Positions 1 through 5,343 of a stretch of DNA of 5,891 nucleotides are shown piece after piece. The position numbers and the translations under genes were made by a program. This DNA is from Rhodocyclaceae bacterium (GTDB lineage: Bacteria > Pseudomonadota > Gammaproteobacteria > Burkholderiales > Rhodocyclaceae), in the NCBI GenBank assembly GCA_020849155.1, contig JADLGU010000079.1, forward strand, positions 1-5,891, written 5' to 3'. Positions within the stretch are counted from its first letter, which is position 1. Each line of letters begins with the position of its first letter. The notes under the pieces are model-generated. The model had not been told where the DNA came from and ran no database searches. It saw nothing but the letters and a program-made list of their open reading frames with translations.

Positions 1-1371
1 AAGCAGATCAATGAAAAGTTGGGCAACGAGGGTTACGCCTTCGCCAACGTCAATGCTGCGCCGGAAATCGACAAGGATAAGAAGCAGGTCGCCTTTACCA
101 TCTTCATCGATCCGGGCCGCCGGGTCTATGTCCGCCGCATCAACGTCACGGGCAACACCCGTACCCGCGACGAGGTGATCCGCCGCGAGGCAAGGCAGAT
201 GGAAGGGGCCTGGTACGACGGCGAGAAAATCAACAAGACCCGCAGCCGGATAGACAAGCTTGGCTATTTCGACGAAGTCAACGTCGAAACCCCGCCCGTT
301 CCCGGCACGACCGACCAGGTCGACGTGAACATGAATGTCAAGGAGAAGCCAACCGGCAACGTCATGCTTGGCGCCGGGATTTCCAGCCAGGAAAAATTCG
401 TTGTTTCCGGCTCGGTGTCCCAAAACAACATCTTTGGCAGCGGCAAGCATTTCTCGGTCAATGTCAATTCCGGCAAGGTCAACAAGGTTTATTCGATGTC
501 GTTCACGGATCCTTACCATACAGTGGATGGGGTCAGCCGGGGATTCGATATATACAGGCGAGATGTCGACCCAACCTCTACCGCCATTGCAAATTACAAG
601 ACTTCCTCAACGGGTGCAGGAATTCGTTACGGATTTCCGATTGCGGAAGAGAACTCGATTGGCGTGGGCCTCTCATTCGACTCCACCAAGGTCAAGACAT
701 ATGCCAATAGTCCCCAACGCTATAGGGACTTCGTAACCCGGTTCGGATCCACGAATACCACGCTGCTTTTGAATTCCACCTGGGCGAATGATCAGCGCGA
801 CAGCCATATCTACACGACCAAAGGAACGGTGCAGCGGGCTTATGGCGAAGTCGGATTGCCCGGAGGCGACCTCAAGTTTTACAAACTCAACTATCAGCAC
901 CAGAAGTTCATCCCTTTGACAAAGGAGATCACTCTGATGCTGAATGGCGAATACGGATTCGGCGACGGCTATGCCGGAGAGCCTCTGCCTTTCTTCAGGA
1001 ATTTCTATGCAGGAGGGATAGGGTCGGTGCGCGGATTCAAGACGGGCTCGCTTGGACCCCATGACCTGGTACCAAACGAAAAGGATGCCCTTGGAGGCAA
1101 TAAACGGCTTGTCGCCAATGCGGAATTTTTGATGCCCTTGCCGGGAATAGGGCTCGATAAATCATTCAGGTTTGGCGGTTTCGTCGATGCCGGCTATGTG
1201 TGGGCAACAAGCCAGAAGATGAGGCTATCGGATTTGCGGTACAGTATCGGCGTTTCTGTTGCTTGGTCTTCACCGTTTGGGCCGCTCAAGTTCAGCATAG
1301 GCCAGCCGCTCAACAAGAAATCGGGCGATCAGATCGAGCGCTTCCAGTTCCAGATGGGCACCTCGTTCTGA
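1..1371 (+). CDS. bamA: BamA outer-membrane protein assembly factor (Omp85 family), 5'-truncated by the window edge
   Basis: BamA is the central subunit of the BAM complex, which folds and inserts beta-barrel proteins into the outer membrane. The frame is open from base 1, so the 456 residues here are the C-terminal part of a protein usually near 760-810 residues. Fragment residues 1-38 look like the end of POTRA4 (GYAFANV, like GYAFPRV of E. coli). Residues about 42-118 are POTRA5, including RREARQMEGAWY, the LGYFDEV segment and PGTTDQVDVNMNVKEK. The rest is the 16-stranded barrel. It has TDPYHTVDGV at 169-178, matching TNPYFTVDGV of E. coli, and the diagnostic loop-6 VRGF motif at 343-346 (bases 1027-1038). 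The protein ends in FQMGTSF, with the terminal Phe typical of outer-membrane barrels. The true start lies upstream of the window. Base composition falls inside the barrel (see findings). skp follows after 25 nt. Identity is very secure. Confidence 0.97.
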   Translation, partial: KQINEKLGNEGYAFANVNAAPEIDKDKKQVAFTIFIDPGRRVYVRRINVTGNTRTRDEVIRREARQMEGAWYDGEKINKTRSRIDKLGYFDEVNVETPPVPGTTDQVDVNMNVKEKPTGNVMLGAGISSQEKFVVSGSVSQNNIFGSGKHFSVNVNSGKVNKVYSMSFTDPYHTVDGVSRGFDIYRRDVDPTSTAIANYKTSSTGAGIRYGFPIAEENSIGVGLSFDSTKVKTYANSPQRYRDFVTRFGSTNTTLLLNSTWANDQRDSHIYTTKGTVQRAYGEVGLPGGDLKFYKLNYQHQKFIPLTKEITLMLNGEYGFGDGYAGEPLPFFRNFYAGGIGSVRGFKTGSLGPHDLVPNEKDALGGNKRLVANAEFLMPLPGIGLDKSFRFGGFVDAGYVWATSQKMRLSDLRYSIGVSVAWSSPFGPLKFSIGQPLNKKSGDQIERFQFQMGTSF

Positions 1372-1384
1372 AATCATTAATTGT

Positions 1385-1389
1385 AGGAG
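1385..1389 (+). promoter_or_regulatory. Ribosome binding site of skp
   Basis: AGGAG lies 7 nt before the TTG at 1397, inside the AT-rich 25-nt gap between bamA and skp. It decides the start of skp, because no in-frame ATG lies nearby and any later start would remove the signal peptide. I see no convincing promoter or terminator hairpin in this short gap, so skp is probably read through from bamA. Confidence 0.8.
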
Positions 1390-1396
1390 TCTAGTC

Positions 1397-1456
1397 TTGA
1401 AGAAACTTTCTTTTCTTGTGATCGCCTGTCTTTTGGCCCTGCCGGCGGCGTCCGCC
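1397..1456 (+). other. Sec signal peptide of Skp
   Basis: The first 20 codons of skp give a positively charged n-region (Lys2, Lys3), a hydrophobic core (LSFLVIACLLAL) and a small-residue c-region ending in ASA before Asp21. This fits signal peptidase I cleavage and a soluble periplasmic product. Cys11 lies in the middle of the core, and a Cys before the cleavage site with small residues following is not a lipobox, so a lipoprotein is unlikely. Confidence 0.85.
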
Positions 1457-1891
1457 GATACCAAGATTGGCGTCGTCAATACCGAAAGGGTGCTCCGTGA
1501 TGCGGCGCCGGCCGTGCGGGCTCAGAAGAAGATCGAGAAGGAATTCGAGAAGCGCGACCAGGAAATGCAGCGCCTGGCCAAGCAGCTTCAGACCATGCAG
1601 GAGGCCTTGGAGAAAAACGCGGTCACCATGTCCGAGTCGGAGAAGCGCAACAAGGAGCGCGAATTCAGCGATCTGAACCGCGATTTCCAGCGCAAGCAAC
1701 GCGAGTTCAGGGAAGATCTCAACCAGCGCCGCAACGAGGAACTGGCGTCCATTCTTGAGCGGGCCAACAAGGCGATCAAGAGTATCGCGGAGGCGGAGAA
1801 ATTCGATGTGATTCTCCAGGAAGCCGCCTACGTCGCCCCCCGCGTAGACATTACCGACAAGGTCATCAAGGCCATGGCCGACGGCAAGTAA
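1397..1891 (+). CDS. skp: Skp/OmpH periplasmic chaperone for outer-membrane proteins (TTG start)
   Basis: Skp is a periplasmic holdase that forms a trimer with long coiled-coil arms and carries unfolded outer-membrane proteins to the BAM complex. The 164-residue product is close to E. coli Skp (161). Residues 1-20 form a classical signal peptide: KK at 2-3, a hydrophobic core, and an A-x-A site (ASA|D) with predicted cleavage after Ala20. The mature protein opens with TKIGVVNTERVL, the OmpH-family strand. A highly charged, Glu/Lys/Arg/Gln-rich helical stretch at about 40-120 fits the tentacle coiled coils. The end (FDVILQEAAYVAPRVDITDKVIKAM) returns to the trimer-forming body. The start codon is TTG, supported by AGGAG 7 nt upstream and by the complete signal peptide. 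Its place between bamA and lpxD is the usual one. The family assignment rests on size, signal peptide, coiled coil and context, since Skp sequences diverge strongly. Confidence 0.95.
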   Translation: MKKLSFLVIACLLALPAASADTKIGVVNTERVLRDAAPAVRAQKKIEKEFEKRDQEMQRLAKQLQTMQEALEKNAVTMSESEKRNKEREFSDLNRDFQRKQREFREDLNQRRNEELASILERANKAIKSIAEAEKFDVILQEAAYVAPRVDITDKVIKAMADGK

Positions 1892-1897
1892 GCATGC

Positions 1898-2941
1898 ATG
1901 TCCGAGCGCGCTGACGGAGCCAGCCTAGAAGAGATCGTTGCGCGCTTTGGCGGCAAGCTGGTCGGGGACGGATCGCATCGGGTTGTTCAGGTCGCCACCC
2001 TGGATCAGGCCGGCGAAGATCAGATCGCCTTTCTGTCGAATCCCAAGTACCGCAAGCAACTGGCCACCACGCGCGCCGGCGCAGTCATTCTGTCAGCGTC
2101 TGCCGCCCCAGATTGTCCTTGTCCGTACATCGTCAGCGACAACCCCTATGCGTATTTCGCCAGGGTCGCAGACATGCTCAATCCCTCCATCCGGCACGAT
2201 TCCGGCATCCATCCTTCAGCGGTGGTGCTACCCGACTTGCCGACGACAGTGCATGTCGGTGCGTTGGCCTTCATCGATGCCGAGGCCAGTGTCGGCGCCG
2301 ATTCGATAATCGGTCCAGGGTGCATCATCGGCCGAGGGGTGCGGATTGGCGCGGGGGCGCTGCTCCATTCCCGCGTTACGGTCTACCCCGGCTGCGTGAT
2401 CGGACGACAGGCAATCGTCCATTCCGGGGCGGTGATCGGGGCGGATGGTTTCGGCATGGCGCGGGAAGGCGACGGCAGTTGGACAAAAATCCCGCAGATC
2501 GGACGGGTGGTCATCGGTGACAATGTCGAGATCGGCGCCAACACGACCATCGACCGCGGTGCGCTGGGCGATTCCGTGATCGAGGACGGCGTCAAGCTCG
2601 ACAACCAGATCCAGATCGGGCACAACGTGCGCATCGGCGCTCATACCGCCATGGCCGGCTGCGTCGGCGTGGCCGGCAGCGCCCGCATCGGCCGTCGTTG
2701 CACGGTCGGCGGCGGCGCGATCATTCTCGGCCACATCGAGATCGCCGACGATGTGAACATCTCTGCCGCGACGCTGGTGACGAAGTCGATCGCCGAGCCA
2801 GGCACCTACACCGGGGCCATGCCATTCGAGCCGCACCGCGAGTGGGCGAGAAATGCCGCACGTCTGCGGCACCTGGAAGACATGGCGGATAGAATACGCG
2901 TACTGGAAGCGCGTCTCGCGAGATTGGAGAAGAAACCTTGA
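1898..2941 (+). CDS. lpxD: LpxD, UDP-3-O-(3-hydroxyacyl)glucosamine N-acyltransferase
   Basis: LpxD catalyses the third step of lipid A synthesis: transfer of an (R)-3-hydroxyacyl chain from acyl carrier protein to the 2-amino group of UDP-3-O-acyl-glucosamine, in the cytoplasm. The 347-residue length is near E. coli (341). The N-terminal uridine-binding domain carries SNPKY at 47-51. Left-handed beta-helix hexapeptide repeats run from about residue 105 to 300. They include the family signatures GADGFG, KIPQIGRV and GANTTIDRGAL, followed by DNQIQIGHNV with catalytic His242 (E. coli His239). His279 matches E. coli His276 with the same 37-residue spacing. A C-terminal helical tail (RIRVLEARLARLEKKP) follows, as expected in the trimer. 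The ATG lies 6 nt after the skp stop and is the first possible start in frame. No strong Shine-Dalgarno is visible, so coupling to skp translation is likely. The end overlaps fabZ by 4 nt. Confidence 0.98.
   Translation: MSERADGASLEEIVARFGGKLVGDGSHRVVQVATLDQAGEDQIAFLSNPKYRKQLATTRAGAVILSASAAPDCPCPYIVSDNPYAYFARVADMLNPSIRHDSGIHPSAVVLPDLPTTVHVGALAFIDAEASVGADSIIGPGCIIGRGVRIGAGALLHSRVTVYPGCVIGRQAIVHSGAVIGADGFGMAREGDGSWTKIPQIGRVVIGDNVEIGANTTIDRGALGDSVIEDGVKLDNQIQIGHNVRIGAHTAMAGCVGVAGSARIGRRCTVGGGAIILGHIEIADDVNISAATLVTKSIAEPGTYTGAMPFEPHREWARNAARLRHLEDMADRIRVLEARLARLEKKP
2926..2930 (+). promoter_or_regulatory. Ribosome binding site of fabZ, inside the end of lpxD
   Basis: GGAGA ends 7 nt before the TTG at 2938 and 16 nt before the in-frame ATG at 2947. 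The spacing favours TTG as the real start over the later ATG, which would remove three residues. Confidence 0.65.
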
Positions 2942-3384
2942 GCCAGATGGATATCCACGAAATTCTCGAATACCTGCCGCATCGCTATCCGCTGCTGCTG
3001 GTCGATCGCGTGCTCGAGGTCGTGCCGGGCGAGCGCATCGTCGCGCTGAAGAACGTCAGCTACAACGAACCCTTCTTCCCGGGCCACTATCCGCATCATC
3101 CGGTCATGCCTGGCGTGCTGGTGATCGAGGCCCTGGCGCAGACGGCCGCCATCCTGTCCTTCAAGACCATGGGCGGCAAACCCGACGACAAGTCGGTGTA
3201 CTACTTCGTCGGCATCGACGGAGCCCGCTTCAAGCGGCCGGTGAGCCCCGGCGACCAGCTGGTCTTCGAAGTCTCGATCCTGGCCAACAAGCGCGGCATC
3301 TGGAAGTTCGCCGCCTGCGCCAAGGTAGAGGGCCAGGTCGCCGCAGAGGCGGAACTCATGTGCACGGTGCGATCGATCGAATGA
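2938..3384 (+). CDS. fabZ: FabZ, (3R)-hydroxyacyl-ACP dehydratase (TTG start)
   Basis: FabZ dehydrates (3R)-hydroxyacyl-ACP to trans-2-enoyl-ACP in type II fatty acid synthesis, in the cytoplasm. The 148-residue product has the hotdog fold signatures in order: LPHRYPLLLVDRV at about 13-25, then the central-helix active site FFPGHYPHHPVMPGVLVIEALAQ with catalytic His50 and Glu64, 14 residues apart as in E. coli (His54/Glu68). KFKRPV-type and GDQL elements (RFKRPVSPGDQLVFEV) follow. The length matches the family (about 140-155). The chosen TTG start forms a TTGA overlap with the lpxD stop and has GGAGA 7 nt upstream; an ATG three codons later is the alternative. The gene ends in an ATGA overlap with lpxA. 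FabZ and the Lpx acyltransferases use the same hydroxyacyl-ACP pool, so co-transcription ties phospholipid and lipid A supply together (inference from known biology). Confidence 0.98.
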   Translation: MSQMDIHEILEYLPHRYPLLLVDRVLEVVPGERIVALKNVSYNEPFFPGHYPHHPVMPGVLVIEALAQTAAILSFKTMGGKPDDKSVYYFVGIDGARFKRPVSPGDQLVFEVSILANKRGIWKFAACAKVEGQVAAEAELMCTVRSIE

Positions 3385-4163
3385 GTGCGTCCGAGATCCA
3401 TCCGACCGCCATCGTCCATCCCGGGGCCAGTCTGGGGCCGGACGTCTCGGTTGGCCCGTACTCGATCGTCGGTGAACACGTCGAGATCGGTGCGGGAACC
3501 CGCATCGGGCCGCATGTCGTCATCCATGGCCATACCCGCATCGGTCGCGACAACCGTATCTACCAGTTCGCCTCGCTCGGGGAGATCCCGCAGGACAAGA
3601 AGTATTCGGGCGAGCCGACCCGACTGGAGATCGGCGACCGCAATACCATCCGGGAGTTCTGCACCTTCAACTGCGGCACGGCGCAGGACGCCGGGGTGAC
3701 GCGGGTAGGATCGGATAACTGGATCATGGCCTATGTGCATCTGGCCCACGACTGCCAGGTCGGCGACAACACCATCTTCGCCAACAACGCGCAGCTCGCC
3801 GGCCATGTCCAGGTCGGGGATTTCGCCATTCTCGGCGGCTTCACCGTGGTGCATCAGTTCGTCCGCATCGGCGCCCACAGCATTACGGCGATGGGCACCA
3901 TCCTGTTGCAGGACTTGCCACCCTACGTCATGGCCGCCGGCAATACCGCCAAGCCGTACGGCATCAATTCCGAGGGCCTCAAGCGCCGCGGCTTCAGCGC
4001 CGAGGCCATCGCCGCGTTGAAGCGTGCCTACAAGCTGATCTATCGCGCTGGCATCCCGCTCGACGAGGCCAGGGCCTCTCTGGCCCGCGAAACCTCCGTG
4101 TTCCCGGAACTGACTTTGCTCTCCGAGTTCCTCAACGCCTCGGGCCGAGGCATCGTCCGCTAG
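3381..4163 (+). CDS. lpxA: LpxA, UDP-N-acetylglucosamine O-acyltransferase
   Basis: LpxA starts lipid A synthesis by moving an (R)-3-hydroxyacyl chain from ACP to the 3-OH of UDP-GlcNAc, in the cytoplasm. The 260-residue product is two shorter than E. coli LpxA. Hexapeptide repeats of the left-handed beta-helix begin at residue 6 (IHPTAIVHPGASLGPDV) and run to about 180. Catalytic His123 sits in LAHDC (E. coli His125). His142 (AGHV) and His158-Gln159 (VHQF) match E. coli His144, His160 and Gln161. The C-terminal helical domain contains EGLKRRGFS and RAYKLIYRAG. Met171 falls at the acyl-chain ruler position, predicting a C10 chain (see findings). ATG at 3381 overlaps the fabZ stop as ATGA and gives the usual N-terminus. 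No Shine-Dalgarno is evident, so reinitiation after fabZ is likely. The reading frame stays open upstream through fabZ, but that part is not homologous to anything I recognise. Confidence 0.98.
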   Translation: MSASEIHPTAIVHPGASLGPDVSVGPYSIVGEHVEIGAGTRIGPHVVIHGHTRIGRDNRIYQFASLGEIPQDKKYSGEPTRLEIGDRNTIREFCTFNCGTAQDAGVTRVGSDNWIMAYVHLAHDCQVGDNTIFANNAQLAGHVQVGDFAILGGFTVVHQFVRIGAHSITAMGTILLQDLPPYVMAAGNTAKPYGINSEGLKRRGFSAEAIAALKRAYKLIYRAGIPLDEARASLARETSVFPELTLLSEFLNASGRGIVR

Positions 4164-4164
4164 T

Positions 4165-4168
4165 GGGG
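4165..4168 (+). promoter_or_regulatory. Probable ribosome binding site of lpxB
   Basis: GGGG in the 10-nt gap between lpxA and lpxB ends 5 nt before the ATG at 4174. It is a modest match to the anti-Shine-Dalgarno sequence, but it is the only purine run in the gap. Confidence 0.45.
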
Positions 4169-4173
4169 CAGCC

Positions 4174-5343
4174 ATGAGGATCGCCATGGTTGCCGGCGAG
4201 GCCTCGGGGGACCTGCTCGCCAGCCATCTCATCGAGGCGTTGAAACGGCGCCTGCCGGACGCGCAGTTCTACGGCATTGGCGGGCCGAAGATGCAGGCCG
4301 CCGGATTCGAGCCCCGCTACCCGGCCGAAAAGCTGGCGGTTCGCGGCTATGTCGAAGTGCTGCGGCATTACCGCGAGATTACCGGCATCCGGCGCAAGCT
4401 CCAGGCGGAACTGCTGGCCGAGCCGCCGCAAGCCTTCATTGGAGTCGATGCACCGGATTTCAACCTGGCACTGGAAAAGCGGCTCAAGGCCGCCGGCATT
4501 CCCGCCATCCATTACGTCAGCCCCTCGATCTGGGCCTGGCGCGGCGGACGCATCCATGGCATCGCCCGCTCGGTATCCCACATGCTGGCGCTGTTCCCCT
4601 TCGAGGAGGCGATCTACCGTCGCCATGACATTCCCGTCAGCTACATCGGCCATCCCCTGGCCGACGCGATCCCGCTCGATGTCGATCAATCGGCCGTGCG
4701 CGAGCGGCTCAATTTGCCGCAGGACCAGCTGGTGTTCGCGCTGCTGCCCGGCAGCCGCCAATCCGAGCTGCACTTCATGGCGGACCTCTTCATCGAGACG
4801 GCCAGGCGCCTCCATCAGCGTTTCCCGGAAGCGCGCTTCCTCGTTCCGCTGGCCACGCGGGAGACGCGCGATCTGTTCGAACTGGCGCTGTACCGTCTGA
4901 AGGCGCTCGATCTGCCGATAACCCGGCTGTTCGGCCATGCCCAGGATGCGATGGCCGCCGCCGACGGCGTGCTGGTGGCCAGTGGCACGGCGACCCTGGA
5001 AGCGGCCCTGCTGAAGAAGCCGATGGTGATCGCCTATCGCATGTCTCCCTGGTCCTGGCGGCTGATGCGGCGCATGAAATACCAGCCCTGGGTCGGCCTG
5101 CCCAACATCCTGGCGGAGCGCTTCGTGGTGCCGGAATTCCTGCAGGACGACGCCACGTCAGAGAACCTGGCGCAGGCGCTGGGCAACCTGGTCGAGGACC
5201 GCGGCAGCTGCCAGCGCATCGCCGGGGCCTTCGCGGCCATGCACCGGCAACTCCGTCGGAATTCGGCGGACAGCGCTGCGGAGGCCGTATGCGCTTGCCT
5301 GAACCGGGAAGACAAATGGGCGACAGCGCCGAAGGCCGCTTGA
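4174..5343 (+). CDS. lpxB: LpxB, lipid-A-disaccharide synthase
   Basis: LpxB is a GT19 glycosyltransferase at the inner face of the cytoplasmic membrane. It joins UDP-2,3-diacylglucosamine to lipid X to form the beta-1',6-linked disaccharide of lipid A, releasing UDP. The 389 residues compare with 382 in E. coli. Family motifs appear in order: VAGEASGD at 6-13 at the N-terminus, FYGIGGPKMQAAGFE, GVDAPDFN at 90-97, YVSPSIWAWR, YIGHPLAD, LLPGSRQSEL at 190-199, ASGTATLEA (SGTATLE at 270-276), and LPNILAERFVVPEFLQ (PNI at 310-312). The ATG at 4174 places the first motif at the expected position, and the Gly-rich site just upstream supports it. The hydrophobic and basic patch MSPWSWRLMRRMKY may help membrane contact (inference). 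The gene end is overlapped by rnhB by 28 or 55 nt, depending on the rnhB start. LpxH, which makes one substrate, is not in this window. Confidence 0.97.
   Translation: MRIAMVAGEASGDLLASHLIEALKRRLPDAQFYGIGGPKMQAAGFEPRYPAEKLAVRGYVEVLRHYREITGIRRKLQAELLAEPPQAFIGVDAPDFNLALEKRLKAAGIPAIHYVSPSIWAWRGGRIHGIARSVSHMLALFPFEEAIYRRHDIPVSYIGHPLADAIPLDVDQSAVRERLNLPQDQLVFALLPGSRQSELHFMADLFIETARRLHQRFPEARFLVPLATRETRDLFELALYRLKALDLPITRLFGHAQDAMAAADGVLVASGTATLEAALLKKPMVIAYRMSPWSWRLMRRMKYQPWVGLPNILAERFVVPEFLQDDATSENLAQALGNLVEDRGSCQRIAGAFAAMHRQLRRNSADSAAEAVCACLNREDKWATAPKAA
5280..5284 (+). promoter_or_regulatory. Candidate ribosome binding site for an upstream rnhB start
   Basis: GGAGG lies 4 nt before an ATG at 5289 that is in frame with rnhB. 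It is the best Shine-Dalgarno match in the area, though the spacing is short. A second, weaker purine run (GGGAAG, 5306-5311) precedes the other ATG at 5316. Both lie within lpxB coding sequence, so either may be fortuitous. Confidence 0.4.

Noticed and set aside
1372..1396. The AT-rich bamA-skp gap was considered as an internal promoter or terminator.
   Set aside because: It is only 25 nt, has no inverted repeat with a T-run, and gives no convincing -35/-10 pair. It holds a ribosome binding site and nothing else I can support.
2853..3380. The lpxA reading frame stays open for 176 codons upstream, across fabZ, as if LpxA had a long N-terminal extension.
   Set aside because: The added sequence is an Arg-rich out-of-frame reading of fabZ and the end of lpxD. 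The ATG at 3381 gives exactly the usual LpxA N-terminus and length.
1898..4163. LpxD and LpxA share hexapeptide repeats and were considered as a recent tandem duplication.
   Set aside because: They have different N-terminal domains, C-terminal domains and active-site contexts, and fabZ lies between them in the same way in E. coli. They are ancient paralogues, not a local duplication.
3201..4232. A 343-codon open frame on the minus strand opposite fabZ and lpxA.
   Set aside because: It is antisense to two certain genes, its product resembles no family I know, and long antisense frames are expected opposite high-GC genes. The other long minus-strand frames (2228-2872, 4132-4938, 4790-5653) are rejected for the same reason.
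4892..4901. ACCGTCTGAA, a 9-of-10 match to the Neisseria DNA uptake sequence GCCGTCTGAA.
   Set aside because: It is a single imperfect copy inside lpxB coding sequence, with no second copy or inverted pair noticed in the window. Chance is the simplest explanation.
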